Shown: positions 22,448 through 32,070 of the stretch, in pieces
How positions within the stretch are numbered: the stretch's first letter is position 1
Layout of the letters: each line of letters begins with the position of its first letter
Origin: Deltaproteobacteria bacterium
GTDB taxonomy: Bacteria; Desulfobacterota; Desulfobacteria; Desulfobacterales; ETH-SRB1
NCBI GenBank assembly: GCA_030272815.1
Contig: JAJSZT010000031.1
Span: forward strand, 1 to 38,525
Direction: 5' to 3'
Length of the DNA: 38,525 nucleotides
Notes under the pieces: model-generated
Seen by the model: the letters and a program-made list of their open reading frames with translations, nothing else
Told to the model about the DNA's origin: nothing
The model's database searches: none
Position numbers and translations under genes: made by a program

Positions 22448-24077
22448 AACTGTAACATCCCTCTTATACATGACGATCTTCGGATTTATGATTGTTGAAG
22501 TTTTGCTTAACCTGACTCCTCCCATATCCCGTGATGCCATCATCCATCACCTAGCTATTCCCAAACTCTGGCTAGCGCATGGAGGCTTTTACGAAATTCC
22601 CTGGGCGGATTTTTCGTATTACCCCATGAACATTGATCTCCTTTATCTCATCCCTCTCTATTTCAAAAATGATATAGTCCCAAAGTTTATCCATTTTGCA
22701 TTCGGTTTCGGCACAGGACTGCTGATATACTGCTATCTTAAGAACAAGTTAAGCAAAAACTGGGGGCTTCTGGGTTTTCTGGTCTTTTTCAGCACGCCCG
22801 CTGTTGCCCGCCTTTCAACAACAGCCTATATAGACCTTGGAATGGTCTTTTTTGCAACAGCGAGCATCCTTGCATTTGTCAGATGGCGTGATGGGAGTTA
22901 CAAAGATGCGAAATGGCTCATCCTGTCAGCCGTCTGCATGGGGCTTGCGGCAGGATCCAAGTATAATGCCCTGATTGCATGGCTCTTTTTGAACATGATG
23001 ATGGTTTTTTATTATTCAAGAGATACGAAAAAAGGACTGCCGGCGCTACAATATGGCGTTGCATTCTTTGCCATTGCCCTTGTTGTTGTCTCTCCCTGGT
23101 TTATTAAAAACTATATCCAGACGGAAAACCCCATCTATCCGCTCTTTGACCAGTTTTTCAGATTTCTTCATCATGCTGGTGAAAAGGGGGCAAGTATAGC
23201 CCAAATAGCGGAAAGCAGATGGACTTCCAATATCTTTCAGAGAAGAGAAGTTATGTTCGGCGAGAGTTTCCTGGAAACACTTTTCATTCCAATTCGAATG
23301 TTTTTCCAGGGAAAGGATGGTTCTGTTCAGTATTTTGACGGCGTCCTGAACCCGATTCTAATAACCATGCTTCCTTTTGCTTTTCTGACAAAAGATTTAA
23401 ACCGCGACAAGGTATTTTTCTTGCTCTTTTCGGTCTTTTTTCTTTTCATGGCTTACTTTCTCACGGTAATACGTATAAGATACATCCTGCCGGTAGTTCC
23501 GTTACTTGCAATTTTGAGTGTCATTGGGATAAAGAACGTTGCTGAATGGGCAGACAAAAAATCCAGCCAGGTTCGCCGCGCGTGTTTGATCGGCATAGCT
23601 GCTGTTGTAGTAGCCTTTGTTGCTTTCAATTTTCTGTATCTGAAAAATTATTTTAATACTGTTCAGCCTGTTAAATACATTCTCAATCAGGAAACAAAAA
23701 ACGAATTTTTGAGCCGCAACGTAGGAAGCTATCCTGCAATGAGACACATCAACGAAAATCTTCCAGATGATGTCAGGGTTTTCCTGCTGTTTCTTGGCAG
23801 ACGGGGCTACTATCTAAACAGGCCATATTATCATGAAAGATCATTTGGCATGAATACCATAAACAACATGGTCAAAGCTTCCGCAGATAAACAGGATTTC
23901 CGGGCATATCTGCAATCTCTGGATTGCACCCATATTCTGATGCGAACCAATCTTGTTAATAAGTATTTACATGACAATTTTCCGGAAAAGACAATTATCC
24001 ACTTCCTGGATATTATGAAAAAATACTGGAACCCTGTTTATGAATCAAATGGATATGCGGTATGGGAGAGGGCTTGA
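22422..24077 (+). CDS. GT39-like (GT-C) membrane glycosyltransferase
   Basis: 551 residues, about 11 membrane segments. The first periplasmic loop begins PPISRDAIIHHLAIPKLWLAHGG, fitting the acidic/His loop of phospholipid-carrier-dependent glycosyltransferases (ArnT/GT39 class). A second block, YPMNIDLLYLIPLYF, is typical of the same proteins. They use polyprenyl-phosphate sugars as donors; the acceptor here is unknown. The C-terminal ~110 residues form a soluble periplasmic domain (RVFLLFLGRRGYYLNRPYY). ATG 22422 follows a purine-rich AGAAGAGA. It may work with the GT2 fusion protein at 17233, which would make the lipid-linked donor. Confidence 0.82.
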   Translation: MIEKGWNSRTVTSLLYMTIFGFMIVEVLLNLTPPISRDAIIHHLAIPKLWLAHGGFYEIPWADFSYYPMNIDLLYLIPLYFKNDIVPKFIHFAFGFGTGLLIYCYLKNKLSKNWGLLGFLVFFSTPAVARLSTTAYIDLGMVFFATASILAFVRWRDGSYKDAKWLILSAVCMGLAAGSKYNALIAWLFLNMMMVFYYSRDTKKGLPALQYGVAFFAIALVVVSPWFIKNYIQTENPIYPLFDQFFRFLHHAGEKGASIAQIAESRWTSNIFQRREVMFGESFLETLFIPIRMFFQGKDGSVQYFDGVLNPILITMLPFAFLTKDLNRDKVFFLLFSVFFLFMAYFLTVIRIRYILPVVPLLAILSVIGIKNVAEWADKKSSQVRRACLIGIAAVVVAFVAFNFLYLKNYFNTVQPVKYILNQETKNEFLSRNVGSYPAMRHINENLPDDVRVFLLFLGRRGYYLNRPYYHERSFGMNTINNMVKASADKQDFRAYLQSLDCTHILMRTNLVNKYLHDNFPEKTIIHFLDIMKKYWNPVYESNGYAVWERA

Positions 24078-24085
24078 GATAGAAG

Positions 24086-25387
24086 TCAAGTGGAATAATC
24101 TTGAGAGATAAAAACCGGCAATGGAATAAGATTGGTTATGACACCATCCTCTTCTATCTTATTTTGCTGGTCATAGGTTATGATTGTCCCCTGAGACGCA
24201 CCTAATCGTTTACAGGTCGTGCTGATCCCTTTCATTTCGCGGGACAGGGTGAGCGGATCGCTGAGATCGCTGCATACCTGGATGACATCGGTAATCATGC
24301 CGGACCTGGATACGGTGATAAAATCGCATTCATAACCGTTTTTTAAGAAATAAAATTGTTTCCCTCTCCTGCGCAGCTCCCAGAATACGACCTGCTCCAT
24401 CGCCTTGCCTCTATCGGCGGAAAACTTGAAGACAACAGAATTGAGCAGTCCATTATCAATAATAAAAATTTTTCTTTCGCCAAATTCCTGCACCGATACC
24501 TTTGGCGAATACTTCTTCAATGTCTGCACAAGAAATATTGCTTCCGCATGTTCCAGAAAATCATAGAGACTGTTTTTACCGATTCTGATCCCAGCCGACT
24601 TCAGGTCATTGTAAATACGATGAATCGAAACCTGTTTAGTCGCGCTGCTGAAAAGGCGTTTGATAAAAAATTTCAAGGCAATGAGATTTTTGATTTCATA
24701 TCGCTCAACAAGGTCCCTAAAGAGCATCACATCAAAATATTCCTGAAGAATCCGATACCTTACCTCATCATCGGCAATTGACACCAGCTCTGGGAAACCA
24801 CCAAATTCAAGGTATGATTCCAGCGCATTATAAATAGCCCCTTTTGTTTCCGGGATGTAAAAATCGACGCTTATTCCTCTGAAACTCAAATATTCCCTGA
24901 AACTCAAAGGAAAAACCTCATAGCTGATACTCCGTCCGCGCAAAGAGGTCGAGATTTCGGAACTAAGCAGCCTGGCGTTGGAGCCGGTCAGAAAGATGTG
25001 AGGGGAAATCGTATCATAAAGCCTGCGCACAAATCTTTCCCAGCCGGGAAGATTCTGAATCTCATCAAAAAAGAAATAACAGGATGCCATATCACGGCCA
25101 GGATATAACTCTCTGTATGCCTGCAAAATAAGATCCGCTTCCTGGACGACGAGGTCTAAACGCTCGTCTTCAAAGTTGAGAAAAATTAAATTGGTTTTAT
25201 CCGTTTCCCGGAGCAACCGATCAATAAGCTGATATAGCAGAAATGTCTTTCCGCTTCTTCTGGCTCCGATCAGGGTAATAATCTTTTCAACCTTAAGGGG
25301 GATGGCAATTTCTCTAACAGTGTATTTGGGAAGGGGCCTGTGATGGAATTCACGGATAAGTGACTTTATGATTTCTTTCTTTTCCAT
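24086..25387 (-). CDS. AAA ATPase with DUF4143 domain
   Basis: 433 residues from ATG 25387 (MEKKEIIKSLIREFHHRPLP). Walker A is LIGARRSGKTFLLY, Walker B is CYFFFDEIQNLPGWERFV, and the HIFLTGSNARLLSSEISTSL sensor block is diagnostic. The DUF4143 half contains YLEFGGFPE and ends with the nuclease-like EQVVFWELRRRGKQFYFLK, CDFI and DVIQVC strands. The longer frame to 25498 lacks homology. The role is not established; this family is widespread and often strain-variable. It is convergent with the GT39-like gene. Confidence 0.88.
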   Translation of the reverse strand: MEKKEIIKSLIREFHHRPLPKYTVREIAIPLKVEKIITLIGARRSGKTFLLYQLIDRLLRETDKTNLIFLNFEDERLDLVVQEADLILQAYRELYPGRDMASCYFFFDEIQNLPGWERFVRRLYDTISPHIFLTGSNARLLSSEISTSLRGRSISYEVFPLSFREYLSFRGISVDFYIPETKGAIYNALESYLEFGGFPELVSIADDEVRYRILQEYFDVMLFRDLVERYEIKNLIALKFFIKRLFSSATKQVSIHRIYNDLKSAGIRIGKNSLYDFLEHAEAIFLVQTLKKYSPKVSVQEFGERKIFIIDNGLLNSVVFKFSADRGKAMEQVVFWELRRRGKQFYFLKNGYECDFITVSRSGMITDVIQVCSDLSDPLTLSREMKGISTTCKRLGASQGTIITYDQQNKIEEDGVITNLIPLPVFISQDYST

Positions 25388-25491
25388 AAAGAATAAATAA
25401 GGCAATTTTTTCTTTATGTCAAGGACAAAAAAGCTGAAAAACTCCTTTCTCTTAAAACCGCTGTGTGGTAAGCAAAATGATCGAAGTTGTA

Positions 25492-25630
25492 GGGACATCT
25501 ATGATTTAACGAATGTGCGGATGTGGGGACGCGAATGCAGGGACGTCTGGTTTAGTGCTTTATATAGTGTGAATGATATGCTATTGGGGAATCATGCCAA
25601 GAAGAGCAAGGATAAAATCATAGATGTCCC
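25492..25630. mobile_element. Small non-autonomous element with 16-bp perfect inverted ends
   Basis: GGGACATCTATGATTT (25492-25507) and its exact complement (25615-25630) bound 139 bp. Just before the right end the sequence reads ATGCCAAGAAGAGCAAGG (MPRRAR), which looks like the first codons of REP-associated (Y1/IS200-like) transposases. It may be a deletion derivative of such an element. It ends eight bases before the aat stop codon. Confidence 0.65.
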
Positions 25631-25637
25631 CAACTTT

Positions 25638-26249
25638 TCATTTCCCCCTGCCCTTTTTTGTCGGCTCTTTTAGGGATTCATTTAGCTGTTTTAAAAAAAT
25701 AGACCTTGGTATTTCCCTTGCGCCAAAATTTTTCAAATGCTCTGTTGTAAGCTGGCAGTCAATCATATCAAAGGATAATGTTTTAAGATATTCAACAAGA
25801 GCTATAAAAGCTACTTTTGAAGCATTACTTATGCGAGTAAACATTGATTCTCCGAAAAAACATTTCCCCAGGGAAACACCGTATAATCCACCTGCAAGCT
25901 CTCCTTCGTGCCAGGCCTCAACCGAATGAGCATATCCTGCTTCATGAAGATTGCAGTATGCTTCAATCATATCCTCGCCTAACCAGGTTCCTTCATTTTT
26001 CTGTAATCTTATCTGAGCACACAAACTTATTGTCTGCTCAAAAGACGAATCTATTGTCACTTTAAATATATTTTTATTTATGATTTTTTTTAGACTTTTC
26101 GATACTCTGATATCTTTGGGATAGAGCACAAGACGTGGGTCAGGAGACCACCACATTATTGGTTCATCATCTGAAAACCATGGAAAAATCCCCATTCTAT
26201 ATGCAAGCAAAAGACGTTCTTTGCTAAGATCGCCGCCTATTGCCAGCAA
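25638..26249 (-). CDS. aat: Leucyl/phenylalanyl-tRNA-protein transferase
   Basis: Aat moves Leu or Phe from tRNA to proteins with N-terminal Lys or Arg, making N-degrons read by ClpS. Family hallmarks are LAIGGDLSKERLLLAYRMGIFPWFSDDEPIMWWSPDPR and GGLYGVSLGKCFFGESMF. The TTG at 26249 is the first standard start, yet conserved sequence continues upstream in frame (VFLLSNKLIFPPPELAGSDG), up to about 26309. The family's initiator Met aligns with an ATA codon at 26313-26315, inside the repeat element that fills the clpA-aat gap. Thus aat may use a poor start, or may be damaged at its N terminus. Its place behind secA-clpS-clpA supports an N-degron operon. Confidence 0.85.
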   Translation of the reverse strand: MLAIGGDLSKERLLLAYRMGIFPWFSDDEPIMWWSPDPRLVLYPKDIRVSKSLKKIINKNIFKVTIDSSFEQTISLCAQIRLQKNEGTWLGEDMIEAYCNLHEAGYAHSVEAWHEGELAGGLYGVSLGKCFFGESMFTRISNASKVAFIALVEYLKTLSFDMIDCQLTTEHLKNFGAREIPRSIFLKQLNESLKEPTKKGRGK

Positions 26250-26315
26250 GCCGTCACTGCCGGCCAGTTCGGGTGGAGGAAATATTAATTTATTAGAAAG
26301 AAGAAAAACCCCTAT

Positions 26316-26532
26316 CCCTGACCCCCAATCCCCATAAGAGCTAACTTAGAAACAGAGAACATATTAAAAGATGAACGTCCAACATCGAACGTTGAACGTT
26401 GAACATCGAATGATGAAATCGCTTCGCTCCGCCAGTTTATAAATTGGCAGAATACCTTATTCAACATTCGATGTTGGATGTTCGATGTTCATTTTTTTCA
26501 GTCCCTCCTTGGCAAAAACAACTTAGCGCTTA
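26316..26532. repeat. Palindromic repeat family C, copy 2, filling the clpA-aat gap
   Basis: The left arm (CCCATAAGAGCTAACTTAG then AGATGAACGTCC, AACATCGAACGTTGAAC) is mirrored by the right arm (TTCGATGTTGGATGTTCGATG, then CAGTCCCTCC, AACTTAGCGCTTATG) around TCGCTTCGCTCCGCCAG. Its right end provides the TAA stop of clpA (26530-26532), and its left end contains the codon where aat should start. The partial copy 1 is at 9379-9442. Confidence 0.82.
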
Positions 26533-28779
26533 TGCCCCCGAACCCTGCTCTTTAACCCTGATCTTATCATTTTCTAAATCAACGAAGACCTTGCCCCCGC
26601 CTGACAGCTTGCCGAACAGGATTTCATCGGTCAGGATATCTTTAATCTCAGTCTGTATCAGTCTGGAAAGAGGTCTTGCTCCAAAAAGCGGATCATGTCC
26701 TTTTTTTGCCATCCAGTTTCTTGCCTTAGAAGAAATGGAAATGGAGATATTTTTTACGGCAAGCTGTTCATTTAGTTCAGCTATGAATTTATCCACTATC
26801 TTTTCCATAATTTCTACGGTAAGAGAATTAAAGCTGATTATTCCATCAAGACGGTTTCTGAATTCAGGGCTAAAGAACTTTTCAACAGCTTTCTTACCTT
26901 TATTTTTCGTATCATAATGTGTTTCTCCAAAACCGATAGTATGGGCACTCATTTCTCTTGCCCCGGCATTTGAAGTCATCATAATAATGACATTTCTGAA
27001 ATCAGATTTCCTGCCAGTGTTATCAGTTAAAGTAGCGTGGTCAAAAACCTGAAGCAGAATATTAAACATATCTTGATGAGCTTTTTCTATTTCATCAAGG
27101 AGCAAAACGCTGTAAGGATGTTTTCTTGTGCTGTCGGTTAAAAGTCCACCCTGATCAAAACCGATATAACCCGGAGGCGCACCAATTAGACGAGCCACAG
27201 CGTGCTTTTCCATATATTCACTCATGTCAAAACGCAGTAACTCAATGCCAAGGATTGCCGCTACCTGTCTTGCGACCTCTGTCTTTCCTACTCCGGTAGG
27301 ACCTGTAAATAGAAAGGCTCCAACTGGTTTGCCTGGCATGCCAAGACCGGCACGAGAACGCTTAATAGAACTAACTAAAGATTTTATGGCATTATCTTGA
27401 CCAAAAATGACTTTTTTTAGATCTTCTTCAAGACTCTCTAATTTTGCTTTATCAGAGGTCGATATACTTCTAATTGGAACCCTGGCAATCTTTGCAACAA
27501 TCTTTTCAATGTCTTTTGGATTAATATTCTTTCTTCGAGAAGCACCGGAAAGCTTGATCAATGCGCCGGCCTCATCAATTACATCAATTGCCTTATCTGG
27601 GAGATAGCGATCATTTATGAATTTAGCAGACAACTCGGCAGCAGCTTTAAGAGACTGATCAGTATAACTAATTCCATGAAAATCTTCATAATGAGGCCTG
27701 AGTCCTTTTAAGATTTTAACTGTTTCAGAGACAGAAGGCTCTTTAATCTCAATTTTCTCAAAACGACGAGAAAGAGCGCGGTCTTTTTCAAAGTAATTCT
27801 TATACTCTTCATAAGTAGTTGATCCAATACACCTCAGCTCGCCTGCGGCAAGAACCGGCTTGAGTATATTTGATGCATCCATGGAACCACCGCTGGTTGC
27901 TCCTGCCCCAACAACTGTATGAATCTCATCAATAAACAAAATAGCATGTCTTTTATCTTTCAGTTCTGAAAGAACCCCTTTTAAACGCCGCTCAAAATCT
28001 CCCCTGAACTTTGAACCAGCCAGAATAGCCCCGAGGTCAAGAGAATATATGCTGATATCTTTAAGCACATCCGGAACATCACCTTCATATATCTTATTTG
28101 CCAGACCCTCAGCCATAGCTGTTTTCCCGACACCTGGATCGCCAACATAAACAGGATTATTTTTACGTCTTCTGCAAAGCACCTGAACAGTACGTTCAAG
28201 TTCTAATTTGCGTCCTATAAGAGGGTCTATTTTCCCTTCTGAAGCTCTTTTCACAAGATCAATAGTAAAAGCCTCAAGAAAATCGGAACCTTTCTTTTTT
28301 TTCTCCTTCTCGGTTTTCGCAAATCCTCCAACTCTATCCTGAAAAGGAAAACTATTACCATTATGAGATATATAGTTTAGAACGTCAAAACGCGTAATTC
28401 CTTCTCTATTTAAAAAATATGCTGCATAGGAATCTTTTTCCTGAAACATGGATGCAAGCATATCGGATACTAAGACTTCTTTTTTTTCGGCAGATCGTGC
28501 ATGATTGACAGCTCTCTGAATAACTCTCTGAAAACCTATCGTTTGTTGCAGCACATACTCATTTCCTTCTGGAATGCTTTCAAGATTTTTACTCAAAAAC
28601 TCCTCAAGAGTATTATTGAGATTCTCAACACTTCCGCCGCAACTTTCAATGATTTCTTTGCCTGAGTTATTATATAAAATAGCATAAAGCAGGTGTTCTA
28701 TACAGACATACTCATGTCGCCTTTTCTTGGCCACTCTAACAGCAAGACCAAGAGTGGTGCTTAATTCTTTACTAATCAT
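26530..28779 (-). CDS. clpA: ClpA, ATP-dependent unfoldase of Clp protease
   Basis: 749 residues. The N-terminal domain (~1-140) docks ClpS. D1 has Walker A GDPGVGKTAMAEG and Walker B ILFIDEIHTVVGAG; D2 has FTGPTGVGKTEVARQ and SVLLLDEIEKAH. AHTIGFGETH holds the IGF-type loop that docks ClpP. Length matches E. coli ClpA, and the absence of a long middle coiled coil excludes ClpB. It unfolds N-degron and other substrates for ClpP. It begins three bases after clpS. Its TAA stop is part of the repeat element downstream. Confidence 0.96.
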   Translation of the reverse strand: MISKELSTTLGLAVRVAKKRRHEYVCIEHLLYAILYNNSGKEIIESCGGSVENLNNTLEEFLSKNLESIPEGNEYVLQQTIGFQRVIQRAVNHARSAEKKEVLVSDMLASMFQEKDSYAAYFLNREGITRFDVLNYISHNGNSFPFQDRVGGFAKTEKEKKKKGSDFLEAFTIDLVKRASEGKIDPLIGRKLELERTVQVLCRRRKNNPVYVGDPGVGKTAMAEGLANKIYEGDVPDVLKDISIYSLDLGAILAGSKFRGDFERRLKGVLSELKDKRHAILFIDEIHTVVGAGATSGGSMDASNILKPVLAAGELRCIGSTTYEEYKNYFEKDRALSRRFEKIEIKEPSVSETVKILKGLRPHYEDFHGISYTDQSLKAAAELSAKFINDRYLPDKAIDVIDEAGALIKLSGASRRKNINPKDIEKIVAKIARVPIRSISTSDKAKLESLEEDLKKVIFGQDNAIKSLVSSIKRSRAGLGMPGKPVGAFLFTGPTGVGKTEVARQVAAILGIELLRFDMSEYMEKHAVARLIGAPPGYIGFDQGGLLTDSTRKHPYSVLLLDEIEKAHQDMFNILLQVFDHATLTDNTGRKSDFRNVIIMMTSNAGAREMSAHTIGFGETHYDTKNKGKKAVEKFFSPEFRNRLDGIISFNSLTVEIMEKIVDKFIAELNEQLAVKNISISISSKARNWMAKKGHDPLFGARPLSRLIQTEIKDILTDEILFGKLSGGGKVFVDLENDKIRVKEQGSGA

Positions 28780-28782
28780 GAT

Positions 28783-29097
28783 TTAATCTTGCTCCATAGT
28801 ACATTTAAGAGGAAATTCTCTTTCCCGAGCTAAAATGTGAACTGTATTCACTTTTGTCTCAGCAACTTCATATGTATAAAGCCCGCAAATTCCAATTCCT
28901 TCTTTGTGAACCTTCAACATGGTTATTGTTGCATCTTCTATAGCTTTATTAAAAACAGACAAAAGAATTTCTACAACAAACTCCATGCTTGTATAGTCAT
29001 CATTATGAAGCAGCACCTTATACATTGAAGGTTCTTTAACTTCCTCCTCTGTTTCAGAATCTACAATTTCTTCATAATCAGGTTTATACAAGCTCAT
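28783..29097 (-). CDS. clpS: ClpS, N-degron adaptor for ClpA
   Basis: 104 residues. Core [24 protein letters not shown] holds the Asn-Asp-Asp pocket residues that bind the alpha-amino group of N-end Leu, Phe, Tyr or Trp; [20 protein letters not shown] follows with the His of the same pocket. The N-terminal acidic tail ([11 protein letters not shown]) is long enough to enter the ClpA pore, as known for ClpS. It lies between secA and clpA with three-base gaps, so the three are surely co-transcribed and probably translationally coupled. Confidence 0.95.
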   Translation of the reverse strand: MSLYKPDYEEIVDSETEEEVKEPSMYKVLLHNDDYTSMEFVVEILLSVFNKAIEDATITMLKVHKEGIGICGLYTYEVAETKVNTVHILAREREFPLKCTMEQD

Positions 29098-29100
29098 TCA

Positions 29101-31629
29101 TCATTTCCCGCAGCATTTCTTGTACTTCTTTCCGCTTCCACATGGGCATGGCGCGTTTCTTCCAGTTTTTTGTGCATCTCGCTTAACAGGCTTTTTCTTT
29201 TGAGGAGCATCGTCTCCGCTGGAATATACCAGATCCTGCTTTGCCGGCTGTCTTAGATCATTTATTTTATCAGGTTCAGATATCTGAATCCTGAACAAAA
29301 TTCCCAGGGCCTCCTCTTTTACCCTGGAAATCATAGCCTGAAACATATCAAAGCCTTCTTTTTTATAAACAATTAAAGGATTCTGCTGAGCATATCCCCT
29401 GAGGCCGATGCCCTCTTTAAGGTGATCCATACTGAAAAGATGGTCCTTCCACAGGTTGTCTGCAGTCTGCAACATAATAATTCGCTCTAAATGCCTGAAA
29501 TCATCAGATCCTATAATAGCTTCTTTTTCATCATAAACTTTGAGCGCTGAATCATAAATCAACTGGGATAGTTTTTCTCGTGTCAAAGTATCTAAAGTAT
29601 CGCCATCAAAGCTGTTAAATTTAAAATTAAATTGTTTGAAAACTGTTTTGTTAAGCCCTTTTAAATCCCATTCTTCGGGAAGCATACTCTCATCTGCAAA
29701 TTCATGAGCTATTTCCTTAGCCTTTTCATGGATCATATCCATAAAGGAACTTTTCAGGTCACTACCCTTCAAAGCTTCACGTCGCTGTCTGTATATAACC
29801 TCCCTCTGCTGGTTCATAACATCATCATATTCAAGGAGTTGTTTCCTGATATCAAAATTATGGCCTTCAACCTTTGCCTGAGCATTCTCTATTGCCTTGC
29901 TTATAAGGCTGTGCTCTATTGGCTCACCTTCTTCCAGGCCAAGCTTCTCCATAATACCGGTTATACGTTCTCCGCCAAATATCCGGAGAAGATCGTCTTC
30001 CAAAGCAAGATAAAAACGCGATGATCCAGGGTCACCCTGCCTCCCGGAACGCCCTCTCAACTGGTTGTCAATACGTCTGCTTTCATGTCTTTCGGTTCCA
30101 AGAATATGAAGCCCTCCCAACTCAGTTACCCCATCTCCTAAAACTATGTCTGTTCCACGTCCTGCCATGTTTGTAGAAATTGTAACAGCGCCTTTCTGTC
30201 CGGCCATTGCTATAATTTCTGCTTCCTTTTCATGGTTTTTCGCATTCAAAACACTATGCTTAATGCCTCTCTTTTTTAATTTTTTGCTTAAACCTTCAGA
30301 CACATCTATTGAAACCGTACCGACTAAAACAGGCTGCCCCTTTTTATGAAGTTCTTCTATTTCATCCAAAGCAGCTTCATATTTTTCCTTTTTTGTCTTG
30401 TAAATCATATCCGGATAATTAGTTCTAATCATCTGCATATTGGTGGGAATAATTACAACATCCAGATCATATATTTTTTTAAACTCAGATGCCTCTGTGT
30501 CGGCGGTACCTGTCATGCCTGAAAGTTTATTATACATTCTGAAATAATTCTGGAAGGTAATAGTAGCAAGCGTTTGGTTTTCATTCTCTATCTTTACGTT
30601 TTCTTTGGCTTCAAGGGCCTGGTGCAGACCTTCACTGTAACGACGACCTGGCATTAAACGGCCGGTAAACTCATCTACTATAATGACCTCACCATTCTTG
30701 ACTATGTAATCAACATCAAGCTTAAACAGCGTGTGGGCTTTAAGGCCCTGATTTATATGATGTAAAACTTCTATATGCTTTGGATCATACAGATTATCGA
30801 TCTTCAAGATATTTTCAGCCTTTGCAACGCCATCTTCCGTCATGACTACGGTCCGCGCTTTTTCATCTATAGTAAAATCCATGTCGCGTTTAAGACGCGG
30901 AATTATTTCATTGATTTTGTAATACAGACCCGTAGATTTCTCAGCAGGTCCGGATATAATCAGAGGTGTTCTTGCCTCGTCAATCAGTATGCTGTCAACC
31001 TCATCAACAACAGCAAAGTTCAGGTCTCTCTGGACAACAGAATTCATATCAAACTTCATATTATCACGCAGGTAGTCAAAACCAAACTCATTGTTTGTTC
31101 CGTAAATTATATCGGCACCGTATGCCTCTTTTCGTTCCGCGTCGTCCATGCCGCTTAATATACTTCCTACTGTTAGTCCCAGGAAATTATATAGCTGCCC
31201 CATCCATTCTTTGTCGCGCCTGGCAAGGTAATCATTCACCGTAATAATATGCGTCCCTTTGCCGGAAAGAGCATTTAGATATGCAGGTAGAGTGGCGACA
31301 AGAGTTTTACCCTCACCTGTTTTCATCTCAGCAATCTTCCCTTTGTGAAGAGCAATACCCCCTATCAACTGAACGTCAAAATGTCGCATCTTGAGAGTAC
31401 GAACAGAGGCTTCTCTTACAGTTGCAAAAGCTTCCGTAAGAATATTATCAAGGAGTTCTCCTTTTTCAATACGCTCTTTGAAAATAGAAGTACGAGACCT
31501 TAGCTGCTCATCACTCATGGCCTTCAGCTCGGGCTCCAATTTATTAATCATTTCGACGGTTGGTTTAATCTTATTCAGTTCCCGTTCATTTTTACTTCCA
31601 AAAACTTTTGTCAAAAAATTAAAGATCAT
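29101..31629 (-). CDS. secA: SecA, preprotein translocase ATPase
   Basis: 842 residues. Walker A ([17 protein letters not shown]), DEVD-type Walker B ([21 protein letters not shown]), the [11 protein letters not shown] and [11 protein letters not shown] helicase motifs and the C-terminal zinc finger [15 protein letters not shown] are all present. It drives unfolded preproteins through SecYEG at the inner membrane. The zinc tail also binds SecB and lipid. GGAGG lies 13 bases before ATG 31629. It heads the secA-clpS-clpA unit; the upstream region is filled by repeats. LepB (5067-5708) processes its cargo. Confidence 0.97.
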   Translation of the reverse strand: MIFNFLTKVFGSKNERELNKIKPTVEMINKLEPELKAMSDEQLRSRTSIFKERIEKGELLDNILTEAFATVREASVRTLKMRHFDVQLIGGIALHKGKIAEMKTGEGKTLVATLPAYLNALSGKGTHIITVNDYLARRDKEWMGQLYNFLGLTVGSILSGMDDAERKEAYGADIIYGTNNEFGFDYLRDNMKFDMNSVVQRDLNFAVVDEVDSILIDEARTPLIISGPAEKSTGLYYKINEIIPRLKRDMDFTIDEKARTVVMTEDGVAKAENILKIDNLYDPKHIEVLHHINQGLKAHTLFKLDVDYIVKNGEVIIVDEFTGRLMPGRRYSEGLHQALEAKENVKIENENQTLATITFQNYFRMYNKLSGMTGTADTEASEFKKIYDLDVVIIPTNMQMIRTNYPDMIYKTKKEKYEAALDEIEELHKKGQPVLVGTVSIDVSEGLSKKLKKRGIKHSVLNAKNHEKEAEIIAMAGQKGAVTISTNMAGRGTDIVLGDGVTELGGLHILGTERHESRRIDNQLRGRSGRQGDPGSSRFYLALEDDLLRIFGGERITGIMEKLGLEEGEPIEHSLISKAIENAQAKVEGHNFDIRKQLLEYDDVMNQQREVIYRQRREALKGSDLKSSFMDMIHEKAKEIAHEFADESMLPEEWDLKGLNKTVFKQFNFKFNSFDGDTLDTLTREKLSQLIYDSALKVYDEKEAIIGSDDFRHLERIIMLQTADNLWKDHLFSMDHLKEGIGLRGYAQQNPLIVYKKEGFDMFQAMISRVKEEALGILFRIQISEPDKINDLRQPAKQDLVYSSGDDAPQKKKPVKRDAQKTGRNAPCPCGSGKKYKKCCGK

Positions 31630-31683
31630 TTATATAATTATTCCTCCACTAACTGGTTGCTGGTGGTAACAAAATTAGTAACC

Positions 31684-31861
31684 GTTCACGGAACTTTGAA
31701 ATTAGAAATTGGAAATTTGGCCTTCATGCTTTTGTACTGTTGATGAACGTATTCAATTTGGGACCGAGTTGTATTCTGCCAGTTTGTAAACATCCAACTC
31801 GCAAACTCGTTTCATCTCTCCCAAATTTCTACTTTCCAATTTCAAGTTTCAAGCCGTGAAC
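31684..31861. repeat. Palindromic repeat upstream of secA
   Basis: Inverted arms GTTCACGG...TTTGAAATTAGAAATTGG and CCAATTTCAAGTTTCAAG-CCGTGAAC enclose about 90 bases. Its outer ends are the CCGTTCACGG family word found elsewhere. AAAGCTAATTGC-type short repeats (GCTAAAGGCTAATTGCTAAAAG) follow at 31968-32003. No gene is seen in the 31630-32067 gap, so the secA promoter must lie within or beside these repeats. Confidence 0.7.
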
Positions 31862-32051
31862 AACTATTTTAATTATAACACACTTAAAAAAATTTGGTTA
31901 GGCTTTTTGAGATAATAATTAGGAAGGTTTAGTTAGGCTGAATCTGTTATCTCTTTGATTTTTTAAGCTAAAGGCTAATTGCTAAAAGCTAACTGCTAAA
32001 AATCTTTGATTTGAGAATAGCATCCAACTGACTATAATTTCAGGTGTTTTG

Positions 32052-32070
32052 AGTTTTCGTTCAGGCACTA
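32052..32070. repeat. Solo end of repeat family A
   Basis: AGTTTTCGTTCAGGCACTA is an exact copy of one 19-bp terminus of the family A element (4744-4762). No full element adjoins it. Its outer TAG is the stop codon of the M23 peptidase gene on the minus strand. Confidence 0.85.

Noticed and set aside
25388-25498. N-terminal extension of the minus-strand ATPase
   Set aside because: Lies upstream of the natural MEKKEIIKSLIREF start and reads partly into the small mobile element.
26444-26917. Plus-strand frame opposite the clpA 3' end
   Set aside because: Overlaps clpA and the repeat; composition and lack of start signals mark it as a shadow.
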